NCBI RefSeq assembly: GCF_004745805.1 | Contig: NZ_SRLQ01000004.1 | Coordinates: forward strand, 558,001 to 622,000 | DNA length: 64,000 nucleotides | Source of the DNA: Mycolicibacterium sp. CH28 | GTDB taxonomy: Bacteria; Actinomycetota; Actinomycetes; Mycobacteriales; Mycobacteriaceae | Direction: 5' to 3' | In this document: piece after piece, positions 33,737-42,861 of the stretch | Layout: the number at the start of each line of letters is the position of its first letter | How positions within the stretch are numbered: position 1 is the stretch's first letter | Position numbers and translations under genes: made by a program | The notes under the pieces: model-generated | Database searches by the model: none | Told to the model about the DNA's origin: nothing | What the model saw: the letters and a program-made list of their open reading frames with translations, nothing else

Positions 33737-35038
33737 GTGGCGCCCGACGATCCGGTGTGTTTGGACGAAGAGCTTTCCCGCCTTCGTCGGCTCATCGACC
33801 GGCTGCCCGCGATGATCGGCTATTGGGACAACCAGCTCCATAACGTCATTGCCAACGACGCCCATCGGGACTACTTCGGGAAGACACCTGCCGAGATCCG
33901 GGGCCGCCACATCCGCGAGCTGCTCGGCGAAGCCGTCTACGCCTCGAACCTGCCTCACATTCGGGGCGCGCTGGCGGGCCGCGAGCAGCGGTTCGAACGC
34001 GAATTCGTCGACTGCGAGGGGGCCACCCGCTACATCTTGGCGTGCTACGTCCCCGACGTCGTCGACGGCACGGTGCAGGGTTTCTTCGTCCAGGTCACCG
34101 AGGTGACGGCGCGCGTCGAGGCAGAGCGGGCCCGCGACGAGGCGCTGCGCCTTTTGCAGGTCAGCATGGCCAACGCACCGTTCGGGAAGGCGGTGTTGAC
34201 CACCTCCGGGCGAGCGCTCATGGTCAATCCCGCGCTGTGCCAGCTGGTGGGCCTCACCGCCGACGAACTCATGGGCGCCAGTTGTCGCGACTTGGTGCAC
34301 CCCGACGATTTGGACGCCGCGATCGAGGAGCATCGGCAGCTGCTCAGCGGCGAGGCGGCGCAGATCTCCTCCGAGCGTCGCTACATCCGGCGCGACGGGT
34401 CGACGATCTGGTTGCAGTGCAGCGCGGTCCTGGCGCCGGGGCGGGAGTACGGGGCCGAAGGTGTCGTCGTCGAGCAATTCCAGGACGTCACGGCCCGCAA
34501 GCTGGCCGAGGCCGAACTGGCCCGGCTGGCCGAGACCGACCAGCTGACCGGCCTGCACAACCGGCACGCGCTGATCGGCCGGATCGAGCAGCATCGCGCC
34601 GCCGAGCCAACCCAGAACCTTGGCGTCGTCTTCGTCGACCTCGATGGGTTCAAACAGGTCAACGACATCCGTGGGCACGCGGCCGGCGACTCGGTGCTGG
34701 TCGAGGTCGCGCGGCGGCTGCGCCAGCAGGTGCCGGAACCGAACTCCGTGTACCGCCTCGGCGGGGACGAATTCGTCGTGCTGGTGCCTGCGGTCGGTGA
34801 CGCCGCCGCGGTAGCCGATCTCGCCGCCGCTATTTCCTCGGCGTCGACCGGTCGCTACGACGTCGGCGCGGATCGCTGCCACCTCACCGCCTCGGTGGGC
34901 TGGACCTGGGGCCCCGCCGGCGACGCCGAGGAGCTGATCCGCAGGGCGGACACCGACATGTACCGGCACAAGGCAGAGCATCGGGAGTCGTTCAAGTCGC
35001 TCTGGCAGGTCGTCGCGGCGCAGCGCGCTCAGCCGTAG
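33737..35038 (+). CDS. PAS-PAS-GGDEF diguanylate cyclase
   Basis: 433 residues. Two PAS domains (about 20-125 and 140-255, the second with QDVTARKLAEAELARLAETD linker) are followed by an intact GGDEF domain. The active-site GGDEF is at 342-346, and DLDGFKQVND precedes it, so synthesis of c-di-GMP is likely. The start is a GTG. It overlaps the convergent phosphodiesterase gene by ten bases at the stop. The signal sensed by the PAS domains is unknown. Confidence 0.88.
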   Translation: MAPDDPVCLDEELSRLRRLIDRLPAMIGYWDNQLHNVIANDAHRDYFGKTPAEIRGRHIRELLGEAVYASNLPHIRGALAGREQRFEREFVDCEGATRYILACYVPDVVDGTVQGFFVQVTEVTARVEAERARDEALRLLQVSMANAPFGKAVLTTSGRALMVNPALCQLVGLTADELMGASCRDLVHPDDLDAAIEEHRQLLSGEAAQISSERRYIRRDGSTIWLQCSAVLAPGREYGAEGVVVEQFQDVTARKLAEAELARLAETDQLTGLHNRHALIGRIEQHRAAEPTQNLGVVFVDLDGFKQVNDIRGHAAGDSVLVEVARRLRQQVPEPNSVYRLGGDEFVVLVPAVGDAAAVADLAAAISSASTGRYDVGADRCHLTASVGWTWGPAGDAEELIRRADTDMYRHKAEHRESFKSLWQVVAAQRAQP

Positions 35039-36165
35039 GCCAGCAGCAGGGGCACCCGCTGCTCAGCGCTGGTAAGCGACCCGTGGTGCCCGATCAGTGC
35101 CGACTCCGCGGGTTCGACAGCCCGGCGCACCAGCGCGGCCCGGTCTTTGGCGGCCGCCACCAAGTCCCCGATGCGAGGGCGGACCCGGTCTTCGACCCGG
35201 CTGCCGAACCAGCCGGCCGCGATCGCCTCATCCCGCGAGACGACCCAGGCGTGTTGCCCGAGCATCTCGCGCCAGGCGGCCAGCACGTCGATGTCGGCAC
35301 CGTCACGCACGTAGATGTGGCGTGCGCGTGGCTCGCCGCCGACAGCGCTCACCCCGTCGAGCAGGGCGGCGGCACTGTCGATATCGACGGTGCCGGCGGG
35401 GTCGACGGACACCATGCCGTGGTCGGCGACGACGGCCAGTAGAGCACCGGCTGGCAGTGCCTCGACGACGGACTCCACCAACCGATCGACCTGCCGTAAC
35501 TGCGTGCGCCAGGCGGGCGAGCCGGGCCCGTAGAGGTGGCCCACCAGGTCCAGATCCCCGTGGTAGCCGTAGCAGAAGCCGCCGCCGGCGACGGCGGAGC
35601 TGACTTCGGCGGCCAGGTCGCCGAGGGCGTGCACTCCGACGTAGCGCCCCCCGCGCAGCACCGCACGGGTCAGGCCCGAGCCGGTGAACTGCGCACCGGA
35701 GACGACGGTGACCGCGATTCCCGCCGCGGATGCGGTCTCGAACGTGGTCGGCAGGGGTTGCACCCGTTCGGGCACGGCCACCTCGCGCAGATCCTCACCC
35801 CAGGGATGGGGACGCCAGCGCAGCGCGTTGATCACGCCGATGTCGGGCAGCCGGAACGAGTAGCCCACCATGCCGTGACGACCCGACGGGCAGCCGGTAC
35901 CGACCGCAGCCAGACCGGCGGCGGTGGTGGACGGAAACCCCACCTGCAGCGTGGCCCCGCGCAGGCCGGCCAATACCGGCGCGTCCTCGGTGTGCGCGTC
36001 CAGCAGTTCGGCACCCAGCCCGTCGATGAGCAGCACGCATGCGCCGGCTACGCGATCCGGCAGGCCGATGCGGGCCTCGACGTCGGGTACGCCCATTGCC
36101 GCCAGTACCGACGGCACCACGTCAGCAAGGTGTGCGGTGTCGGAATCCGGGCGGGGCAGCTCCAT
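35029..36165 (-). CDS. Alkaline phosphatase-superfamily phosphodiesterase/nucleotide pyrophosphatase
   Basis: 378 residues. The segment VLLIDGLGAELLDAHTED followed by GFPSTTAAGLAAVGTG contains the nucleophile Thr/Ser region of the type I phosphodiesterase fold, and DLDLVGHLYGPGS and VVADHGMVSVD hold metal-binding residues. Such enzymes hydrolyse phosphodiester bonds or nucleotide pyrophosphates. No signal peptide is visible, so it is probably cytoplasmic. It lies 22 bases downstream of modA on the same strand. Confidence 0.8.
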   Translation of the reverse strand: MELPRPDSDTAHLADVVPSVLAAMGVPDVEARIGLPDRVAGACVLLIDGLGAELLDAHTEDAPVLAGLRGATLQVGFPSTTAAGLAAVGTGCPSGRHGMVGYSFRLPDIGVINALRWRPHPWGEDLREVAVPERVQPLPTTFETASAAGIAVTVVSGAQFTGSGLTRAVLRGGRYVGVHALGDLAAEVSSAVAGGGFCYGYHGDLDLVGHLYGPGSPAWRTQLRQVDRLVESVVEALPAGALLAVVADHGMVSVDPAGTVDIDSAAALLDGVSAVGGEPRARHIYVRDGADIDVLAAWREMLGQHAWVVSRDEAIAAGWFGSRVEDRVRPRIGDLVAAAKDRAALVRRAVEPAESALIGHHGSLTSAEQRVPLLLAYG

Positions 36166-36187
36166 GCGACCGAGCCTGCCACACCGG

Positions 36188-36961
36188 TCAGGGTTTGCCG
36201 AAGCCGGCTTTCTCCAGAATCTGCTGGCCGGTCGGGCCGGTCACCAGATCGATGAACTTGCCTGCCAGAGTTGGGTTTCCGGCCTGCTTGAGGACTGCGA
36301 TCGGATAGGTGTTCACCGAGCTGGCTGCTTCGGGGAAGGGCACCGCGGCGACCTTGCCGCCGGCGCCCGCGACGTCGGTGACATACACCAGCCCGGCGTC
36401 GGCCTGACCGCTGCTCACCTTGTTCAGCACATCGGTCACCGACGATTCCTCACTGACCGGGGACAGCGTCACGCCGGTTTGGCCTTCGACTTTGCGGGTC
36501 GCCGCGCCGCAGGGTACCTGCGGAGCGCACACCACGATGTCCAGTCCCGGTTTGACCAGATCTCGAAAAGAGCTGATGCCCTTGGGATTACCTGGCGCTA
36601 CGGCGATGGTCAAGGTGTTGGAGGCGAAGTTCACCGGGGAGCCGGCCAGCAGCCCCGCCTTGGCGGCTTTGTCCATGTTGGTGGTGTCCGCGGAGGCGAA
36701 CACGTCGGCATGGGCGCCCTGGGTCAGCTGGGTGACCAGGTCTGACGAGCTGGCGAACGAAAACTCCACGGCTGCACCGGGATTGTCCTTGCTGAACTGG
36801 TCGCCGATCGCGGTGAACGTCTTCTTGAGCGACGCGGCCGCGAAAACGACGATCTTCGAGTGCTCGGCTGATGACGGTGCGGACTGCCGTGCTGTGCCGC
36901 AGCCGGGTAGCGCGGTGACGAGTAGTCCAACAACCAGCGTCGGCAGCAGTCGCCGGATCAT
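36188..36961 (-). CDS. modA: Molybdate ABC transporter substrate-binding lipoprotein
   Basis: 257 residues with a lipoprotein signal peptide ending LPGC (Cys21). The mature protein starts KIVVFAAASLKKTFTAIGDQF, then AGADVFASADTTNMDKA-like and FASNTLTIAVAPGNPKGI segments, which are diagnostic of ModA. It captures molybdate or tungstate outside the membrane. The ATG overlaps the stop of the upstream TOBE regulator by ATGA. No modB permease or modC ATPase gene is adjacent; the next gene is a phosphodiesterase, so the transporter parts must be elsewhere or absent. Confidence 0.88.
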   Translation of the reverse strand: MIRRLLPTLVVGLLVTALPGCGTARQSAPSSAEHSKIVVFAAASLKKTFTAIGDQFSKDNPGAAVEFSFASSSDLVTQLTQGAHADVFASADTTNMDKAAKAGLLAGSPVNFASNTLTIAVAPGNPKGISSFRDLVKPGLDIVVCAPQVPCGAATRKVEGQTGVTLSPVSEESSVTDVLNKVSSGQADAGLVYVTDVAGAGGKVAAVPFPEAASSVNTYPIAVLKQAGNPTLAGKFIDLVTGPTGQQILEKAGFGKP

Positions 36962-37356
36962 GATTCTCCCGAGGTTTCGACGATGACGGTGGTGGCCTTC
37001 ACGACAGCCACCGCCACGCTGCCAGGCTCCAGTTTCAATTCCCGTACCGCGTCCGTGCTCATCAGGGAGACGACGGTGAACGGTCCGCACTGCAGCTCCA
37101 CCTGGGCCATCACCGTGTCGGTGACCACTCGGGTGACCAGTCCGGCAAACCGGTTGCGCGCCGAGCTGGCGATCGACAGCGGGTCCTTCGGGGTGGTGGC
37201 AGCGTGCGTTCGTGCGAAGGCGGCAAGCGCGGCACCGTCGATGGTCTTTCGCCCCGACTCGTCGCTGCCCACTGGGAGGTTGCCGTCCTCGATCCATCGG
37301 CGAACCGTGTCGTCACTGACGCCGAGTAGCTCGGCAGCCTCTCGAACTCGCAGCAT
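36958..37356 (-). CDS. HTH/TOBE molybdate-responsive regulator
   Basis: 132 residues. An N-terminal excisionase/MerR-type helix-turn-helix (MLRVREAAELLGVSDDTVRRWI) precedes a TOBE (Mop) domain (about 65-130) with NRFAGLVTRVVTDTVMAQVELQCGPFTVVSLM. TOBE domains bind molybdate or tungstate. It is coupled to modA by ATGA and probably controls molybdate uptake. The start at 37356 is chosen over a longer form to 37569 because the extra segment is basic and divergent-promoter-like, overlapping the neighbouring cdh start. Confidence 0.82.
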   Translation of the reverse strand: MLRVREAAELLGVSDDTVRRWIEDGNLPVGSDESGRKTIDGAALAAFARTHAATTPKDPLSIASSARNRFAGLVTRVVTDTVMAQVELQCGPFTVVSLMSTDAVRELKLEPGSVAVAVVKATTVIVETSGES

Positions 37357-37468
37357 CGGCACGAGGGAATCGTAACCGCATTTGCGGAGCAATAGAGGCG
37401 CGAGATCCGCATATGCGTCTCCGTGCTCCGGGTGCGTGACCGCCAAGCCGCGGCCATAGGCTGTTGCG

Positions 37469-38263
37469 GTGCGTCTTATCCGCCGCGCCGCGGCATTGGC
37501 GGTGGCCCTGGTAACTCTCCCGCTTGGCCCGGCCGTTGCGCAGGCCGACCCCAACGCCTTGTGGACCATCGTCCACGACCAGTGCGTAGCCGATGAGCAG
37601 CAGCATCACGACGCGGCTCCGTGCTCGCGGGTCGATCTCAGCCTCGGCGAGCAACGCGGCTACGTCGTTTACAAGGACATTGTGGGGGCGCGGCAGTATC
37701 TGCTGATGCCCACCGCTCGGATCGCCGGGATCGAGAGTCCAGAGCTGCTCGAACCCGGCGCGACCAACTACTTCGCGACCGCCTGGCAGGCCCGCTCGTT
37801 CGTCGAGCAGCGCGCCGGGGGCACGATTGCGCGGGACTGGATGAGCTTGGCGATCAACGCGGCGATAGCGCGTTCGCAGAATCAGCTGCATATTCACATC
37901 GACTGTCTGCGGGCCGATGTCCACGATGCGCTCGCCGCGTCGGCCGCCCTGATCGGCCCGGTGTGGACCCCGCTGTCGGTACCGCTGGCCGGGCACACCT
38001 ACTGGGCGATCGCGGTCCCGCATGCCGAGCTGGTCGCAAACCCGTTCACGGTGCTCGCCGACGGGCTCCCCGGAGCACGGGCCGACATGGGATCGCACAA
38101 CCTGGTGGTGGTCGGTGCCACCGACGCCGCCGGTCAGCCGGGCTTCGTGATCCTGGCCGACCGGGCCGACGGGGAGGCCGGCGAACTCGCCGGCGGCGAG
38201 GAGCTGCAGGACCACGAAGCCTGCCCGGCGCCGTTGCCGGCGACGGGAACCACCGCTAAGTAG
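37469..38263 (+). CDS. cdh: Exported CDP-diacylglycerol pyrophosphatase
   Basis: 264 residues with a signal peptide (about 1-25, ending VAQADP). The protein is of the CDP-diacylglycerol diphosphatase (Cdh) family, comparable to M. tuberculosis Rv2289: the segments ALWTIVHDQCV, QYLLMPTARIAGIESPELL and QLHIHIDCLRADV match, with HIH as the catalytic histidine motif. It hydrolyses CDP-diacylglycerol to phosphatidate and CMP at the envelope. The start is a GTG at 37469, divergent from the TOBE regulator. Confidence 0.87.
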   Translation: MRLIRRAAALAVALVTLPLGPAVAQADPNALWTIVHDQCVADEQQHHDAAPCSRVDLSLGEQRGYVVYKDIVGARQYLLMPTARIAGIESPELLEPGATNYFATAWQARSFVEQRAGGTIARDWMSLAINAAIARSQNQLHIHIDCLRADVHDALAASAALIGPVWTPLSVPLAGHTYWAIAVPHAELVANPFTVLADGLPGARADMGSHNLVVVGATDAAGQPGFVILADRADGEAGELAGGEELQDHEACPAPLPATGTTAK

Positions 38264-38524
38264 CGCGCTACTGGTCGGCATCAGCTTGCTTGGCAAGCAC
38301 GCACAGGTGTCGTGGAATTCGATTGCCCACCAGCATCATTGGACAGTCCCGACATCGAGTATGCGTTGTGGGCCATCGTGGTCGCCGCCAAGCTGTTCGG
38401 GCTCTCCGGAAAACTGGGTTCGTTGCTGGCCATCGGCGTGCGGACAACACGGCCGAGACCGCGGCGACCCGCTACCTGTACCTCGCGGGGCCTGCCCTGG
38501 GGCGTCGGCGCGAGCTGAGGTCGA

Positions 38525-39097
38525 TCAGTAGGGCGGCAGCTGCCCGTTGCCGGACTGCCCGGCCAGGCCGTTGAGCGTGTCGAGGTAGTGCCGCAGTTGG
38601 AGCTGCGACATCAGCGGTCCAGACGTTGCGGGCGGCTGAGCATCGGTCAATGTCCATGGCTGGCAACCATCGGTCTTGAACGTGGCGTCGCCCGGATCGA
38701 GCTGAATGACCTGCGGCTTCTTCGACAGTCCGTTGTCCAGCGTCGTCTGGCCGTCGGGCCCGCCAACCCGCTTCCAGTAGCACGCGGCGCCCTCGAGCGG
38801 TCCCGCCGTGGCGTAGGTGCCCGGCACGATGTCGACGCCGATCTTGTAGGTGCCGGGCTGGTCCATGCTCGATTTGGGCCCACCGGGCGGTGGGGTGGTC
38901 GGCGACCCGGACGTGGGCGGTGCGGACGTCGGCGATCCCGATGTGGGCGGCGCCGATGTCGGCGGTGCAGACGTGGCCGGATCGGTAGTGGGGGTCGGTG
39001 TCGGCGAGGTGGGATCGGCCGCCGCGGCATCCGCCGTTGCCAAACAAACCGCCACAGCCAACGCTGTGGTGGCGATCACGCTCGTCGTTCTGACCAC
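38525..39097 (-). CDS. Exported protein with Pro/Thr/Ser repeats
   Basis: 190 residues from a GTG. The signal peptide (VVRTTSVIATTALAVAVCLA) is followed by a low-complexity linker built from PPTSAPPTSG units (about residues 30-72) and a compact domain of about 110 residues with Cys (ACYWKRVGG, TDGCQPWTL) and YATAGPLEGAACYWKRV. The repeats suggest a flexible cell-wall-spanning spacer. The GTG at 39097 puts a regular signal peptide at the N-terminus; longer forms would add an unlikely stretch. Function unknown. Confidence 0.62.
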   Translation of the reverse strand: MVRTTSVIATTALAVAVCLATADAAAADPTSPTPTPTTDPATSAPPTSAPPTSGSPTSAPPTSGSPTTPPPGGPKSSMDQPGTYKIGVDIVPGTYATAGPLEGAACYWKRVGGPDGQTTLDNGLSKKPQVIQLDPGDATFKTDGCQPWTLTDAQPPATSGPLMSQLQLRHYLDTLNGLAGQSGNGQLPPY

Positions 39098-39267
39098 GAG
39101 ACCAAGGGTACCCGCGGACCGAGGACCCCCATTACGCAACCACGTGCCGGACACTGCGGCATATGGAATGGCAGCTGAAATCACTTCAGCCCAACAGTTG
39201 GCTCGAGCATGGCGGATGTCTGGTTGAGTCGAGTGGGCCGGCACTAACCGATGCCGACCGTACTGTC

Positions 39268-39702
39268 CTAGGCGGTCTTGCTCAGCAGCGGCAGCAGGAA
39301 GCTGCGGCGCTCGAGGACGGCGTCGTCGAACTCGTGCTCGGCCTCGGCCACCGAACTGACGACCGGGAACGAGACATCGGCATCGCGCGCCCGCAGGCGT
39401 CGGTTCACGACATCACTGGCGACGAGGGCCCACTCCACGCCCATCGCATTGCAGACATCATCGACCTCGAAGAGTAACCGGATCGCCTGCGGAGTAAACG
39501 TGCTCACGCCGGTGAGATCGAGGACGAAGGGAGTGTCGGCGAGGACCAGTCGCTTGGCGCAGTCGGTGACGCGGTCGATGTTGGCCGAATCGATGCGACC
39601 GCTCACCGCGACAACCGTTGCCATATGACGGAAATGGGCGCGGACGTGAGCACCCCGGTAGTCCACAGCAGGGTTTCCGTACCGCGACGTGAAGCTCGTC
39701 AT
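39268..39702 (-). CDS. STAS-domain protein (anti-anti-sigma-like)
   Basis: 144 residues beginning MTSFTSRYGNPAV. A STAS fold runs from about residue 25 to 120: ATVVAVSGRIDSANIDRV, then FVLDLTGVSTFTPQAIRLL. The position of the usual phosphorylatable Ser is occupied by Thr/Pro (STFTPQ), so the switch may differ or be lost. Starts at 39723 and 39792 are possible; 39702 has GGGG upstream. It is independent of the 4.5-kb STAS/ANTAR cluster. Confidence 0.72.
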   Translation of the reverse strand: MTSFTSRYGNPAVDYRGAHVRAHFRHMATVVAVSGRIDSANIDRVTDCAKRLVLADTPFVLDLTGVSTFTPQAIRLLFEVDDVCNAMGVEWALVASDVVNRRLRARDADVSFPVVSSVAEAEHEFDDAVLERRSFLLPLLSKTA

Positions 39703-39907
39703 GTGCTGCCCCATTTCGGTCATGTAGCGCGAATGGCGGCCTCTCGGCTGCCTCAACCTGACCTGTACGTTATGCCGCAAATCTAAGGTCACCGGGAGCA
39801 GCGGCTAAAACTCTGTTAAGAACCAACTTTCAGCCGTCGGCGCGGAAGCGGGCAACTCCACCTCCGATGCGGACCGTCTGAGCGCATCGATTCGGCTGCC
39901 CTCAGGA

Positions 39908-40873
39908 CTAGCGCAAGGCGGGTAGAACCTCGTCGGTCAGCAGTTGCACTGACTTCCATGCCTCGTCGATCGGCATGCCCCCGACCAGGGGATGCATGAC
40001 GATCGGCCCGTAGTTCATCGACTCGCGAACCTCGGCGATCAACTGGTCGGGGGTGAGGAATCGATACCGACCCGAGGCCCGCACCTGCTCCAGCGTTCGC
40101 ACGCCGGGCAGCTGCATCGAGGAGCAGGACGGGTCATCGGACCACTGCCCATAAGTGAGCGCTTCCCACAGAATGTGGCCGCCCAGTTCGTCCCACGCCC
40201 GGTCGGGGTCCTCGTGCAGGTAGATCATCCCTCGGTTGATCGCCGGCGGCATGAGGACGTACGGCTGTATCCCGGACGCTCGACACAACTCGGCGTAGTA
40301 CTCGGCGAGATCGGGTCGATGGTCGGGCAGGCTGAGCGGCAGACCGAATCGCACGGCCCGGCGGACCGTCGCGCGCACCCCGCCCCTGAGGTACAGCGGC
40401 GGATGCGGCTTGGACCAGGTGCCTGAGAGCACGCCGGCGGTGGTGTCGGTCCAGGCCGCGAGCATGGCCTGCAGCGCCTGATCCATCAGCTCCCCGCGGC
40501 GGGTGAAGTCCACGCCAAGGGCTTGGTACTCCACCTGCCGGTAACCCAGACCGACGGTGGTGTGCAGCCGGCCCTGACTCATGGCGTCGACAAGGGCGAT
40601 GTCCTCGGCCAGCCGGATCGGATTCCACAGCGGCGCCAGTGCACAGTCGATGCTGGCGAAGATGTTGGCCGTGCGAGCCAGGATCATCCCCGCGATCATC
40701 ACTGGGTTGGTGCTCCAGCCGTGGCCGGTGGCATGGTGCTCGTCGACGCTCACTGCCGCGATCCCATGCCGATCGCCAAACTGGGCTAACTCCATTGCGG
40801 CGGATAGCAATTCACCCTGTAATCGGGGATCACCGCCGGGGGAGGCGAAGTTGAACCGGAGAATGGCGAGCAT
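39908..40873 (-). CDS. LLM-class flavin/F420-dependent oxidoreductase
   Basis: 321 residues of the luciferase-like monooxygenase superfamily TIM barrel. The segments IAAVSVDEHHATGHGWSTNPVMIAG and GRLHTTVGLGYRQVEYQALGVDF are typical. In mycobacteria most such proteins use coenzyme F420. The substrate is unknown. The start at 40873 gives the usual short N-terminal strand (MLAILRFNF). No operon partner is visible. Confidence 0.85.
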   Translation of the reverse strand: MLAILRFNFASPGGDPRLQGELLSAAMELAQFGDRHGIAAVSVDEHHATGHGWSTNPVMIAGMILARTANIFASIDCALAPLWNPIRLAEDIALVDAMSQGRLHTTVGLGYRQVEYQALGVDFTRRGELMDQALQAMLAAWTDTTAGVLSGTWSKPHPPLYLRGGVRATVRRAVRFGLPLSLPDHRPDLAEYYAELCRASGIQPYVLMPPAINRGMIYLHEDPDRAWDELGGHILWEALTYGQWSDDPSCSSMQLPGVRTLEQVRASGRYRFLTPDQLIAEVRESMNYGPIVMHPLVGGMPIDEAWKSVQLLTDEVLPALR

Positions 40874-40984
40874 CTCAGCACTGTATTGCTGCCGGTGCGC
40901 CAAACTCGATGCGAACGGGTCACGATTTGGCCGCTGTCGACCGCCACGCGGGTGGCTGTCAGGGGTCGCCGCTACGGTGGCGCG

Positions 40985-41587
40985 GTGCGCGAGGATGCGG
41001 CCGCGGTACGGACGGCGTTGCAGTGGCTGGGATTGTGGGTGGCTGCGGCGGTAGTGCTGATACTGATGGGCCTACTCAACCAGGCGATGTGGGCCCTGGC
41101 TGTGATGTGCGCGCTGGTCGCGGCGCTGTGCGCCTGGCGGGCGTTTCTGGCGTGGCTCGACCTTCGTAGGAAGAGACGACGCGACGTGCTCTACCGGGCC
41201 TCCGGTCAGGCCGCCGTCGACGCGATGACCGGCGTGGACTTTGAGCACTACGTAGCGGCGGTATTGCGTGGCACCGGTTACAGCGTCGAACTCACCAGGG
41301 CAACAGGTGATTTCGGCGTCGATCTGATCGCGACCCGAGACGGTGTGCGCACCGCGGTGCAGTGCAAGCGGCAAAACCGGGTGGTCAACGGTTCGGCCGT
41401 CCAGCAGGTGGTCGCCGGCGCGCCCGTCTACGACTGCTCTGCGACCATGGTGGTGACCAACCACAGCTATACCCGTGCCGCCGCTCAACTGGCCGAGGTG
41501 CACGGCTGCGTGCTGGTGGACCGCACGCGCCTGGCTCGATGGTCACGTGCCCCGGTCCGGCGTCAACCGACGAACCGGTCCCGGTAG
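40985..41587 (+). CDS. Membrane-anchored Mrr-like restriction endonuclease domain protein
   Basis: 200 residues from a GTG. Two transmembrane helices (about residues 15-35 and 37-57) are followed by an Mrr_cat nuclease domain. The PD-(D/E)xK core is visible as GDFGVDLIA (Asp113) and the QCK motif (Gln127, Lys129), preceded by DFEHYVAAVLRGTGY. Proteins of this plan are thought to act as type IV-like nucleases or membrane-tethered DNA-processing proteins. No methyltransferase gene is adjacent. The gene overlaps the convergent sulfotransferase gene by 25 bases. Confidence 0.76.
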   Translation: MREDAAAVRTALQWLGLWVAAAVVLILMGLLNQAMWALAVMCALVAALCAWRAFLAWLDLRRKRRRDVLYRASGQAAVDAMTGVDFEHYVAAVLRGTGYSVELTRATGDFGVDLIATRDGVRTAVQCKRQNRVVNGSAVQQVVAGAPVYDCSATMVVTNHSYTRAAAQLAEVHGCVLVDRTRLARWSRAPVRRQPTNRSR

Positions 41588-42861
41588 GCGCTCAGCCGCT
41601 CGGTCACCTCGTCGGGGTGCAGGCCCACATCGTCCAGGTCGTAGCTGACCTCGCCGTATCGCCCGCGCGGATGCTCGGCGATGAAGTCCGCCATCGCCGA
41701 GCGCACCTCGGTGTCGTAGGGCTGGGAGGCCAGCGCGTAGATCGCCGAGAGCGTGCCCTGCTCGTCGGCCATGAAATCGGTGAACCGCACGTCGATCGAC
41801 TGGTTGGCCGGTAACACGTCACGGTCGCGCAGGCAGCCACTGAACAGGTCGTCGGCCCGGTCGAGCCAGTACCGCGCGATCTTGGCGGGATTGGGTTGGG
41901 CGCAGGCCATTCGGGAGGCATAGGCGATCATGGTGACCATCGACCGGGTTACCTCTACCGGATCTCGATGCGTCACAACGAAGGTCGCGTCCGGAAAGGT
42001 GGCGTACAGGGTGGGGAACTGTTCGAGGTGCTGGGGTGACTTCAACACCCAGCGGGTCCCACCCCGTAGCCACTGCATGGCCCGCAACTGCCGCTTGAGG
42101 TAGGCATACGACGGCGCCTGGTCGTGCGATTTGTAGTGAGCGGCGAATGTCGGCAGGTAATAGGTGGTTTCGAAGAGCATGCCGGAGATGTCGTTGGCGA
42201 GCAGCTGGATCTCCTCGTGCGCATGGTCGACGGTCATGTCGTGCATCCGCTTGAAATCCGGCATCGAGGTCTCGACCAGGTCGAGCCCCGCCGAACATCG
42301 CTCCCGGCGGGCCTGCTCTTCCGGCGGGCAGGAGCGTAGCGACTCGGGGAGGGGCACAGCGTCGTCGGTGCCGGGGTCGTCGGCGCCGGGGAAGGGTTCC
42401 AGGCTCTCCCAGTACGGCAGGTAGCGCAGATTCGGGTCCGCGGCGATGAGATTGTGCAGATGGGTGGTGCCGGTGCGCGGCAATCCACAGATGATGATCG
42501 GCCGCTCGATGGCGATGTCGTCGATCTCGGGATGCGTGGCGATCAGCGCCTCCAACCGGAGCCGATTGACGAGATTGCCGACGAGCTGTTCGAAGGCGAC
42601 GGCCACGCCGACATCGGAGAGGCCGGCCTCTTCCCGCAGCGACCAGCACAGCACGTCGAGTCGTTCGCGGAAACCGTTGTCGCCCCAGTCGTCCAGTCCG
42701 GTGCGTTCAGCCGCGGTGGCCAGCATCGCTTCCGGGGTCAGCTCGAGGATGGCCCCGTAGCCTGCCAGCGCATCCCGGATGGGCCGGGCGGCTTCGGGGA
42801 AGACCGGGTGGGCCAGGTCGGTGAATCGCACTGGCTTCGGGCGCTCGACACCGGTGGTCAT
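41563..42861 (-). CDS. Sulfotransferase family protein
   Basis: 432 residues of the Stf/Sulfotransfer_3 type. The PAPS 5'-phosphosulfate loop is IICGLPRTGTTHLHNLIA and the 3'-phosphate region is VVTHRDPVEVTRS. Such mycobacterial enzymes, comparable to Rv3529c, modify lipids or glycans. It is the last gene of an operon with the DUF1214 and TetR genes, joined by ATGA overlaps, so its expression is probably under TetR control. Acceptor substrate unknown. Confidence 0.83.
   Translation of the reverse strand: MTTGVERPKPVRFTDLAHPVFPEAARPIRDALAGYGAILELTPEAMLATAAERTGLDDWGDNGFRERLDVLCWSLREEAGLSDVGVAVAFEQLVGNLVNRLRLEALIATHPEIDDIAIERPIIICGLPRTGTTHLHNLIAADPNLRYLPYWESLEPFPGADDPGTDDAVPLPESLRSCPPEEQARRERCSAGLDLVETSMPDFKRMHDMTVDHAHEEIQLLANDISGMLFETTYYLPTFAAHYKSHDQAPSYAYLKRQLRAMQWLRGGTRWVLKSPQHLEQFPTLYATFPDATFVVTHRDPVEVTRSMVTMIAYASRMACAQPNPAKIARYWLDRADDLFSGCLRDRDVLPANQSIDVRFTDFMADEQGTLSAIYALASQPYDTEVRSAMADFIAEHPRGRYGEVSYDLDDVGLHPDEVTERLSAYRDRFVG

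Noticed and set aside
38259..38272. Palindrome AGTAGCGCGCTACT over the cdh stop codon
   Set aside because: It has no loop and no T-run, so it is unlikely to be a terminator, and nothing else supports a regulatory site.
38312..38518. Open frame of 68 residues after the cdh gene
   Set aside because: It has a plausible hydrophobic start but becomes Arg/Pro-rich, has no ribosome-binding site and no partner gene.
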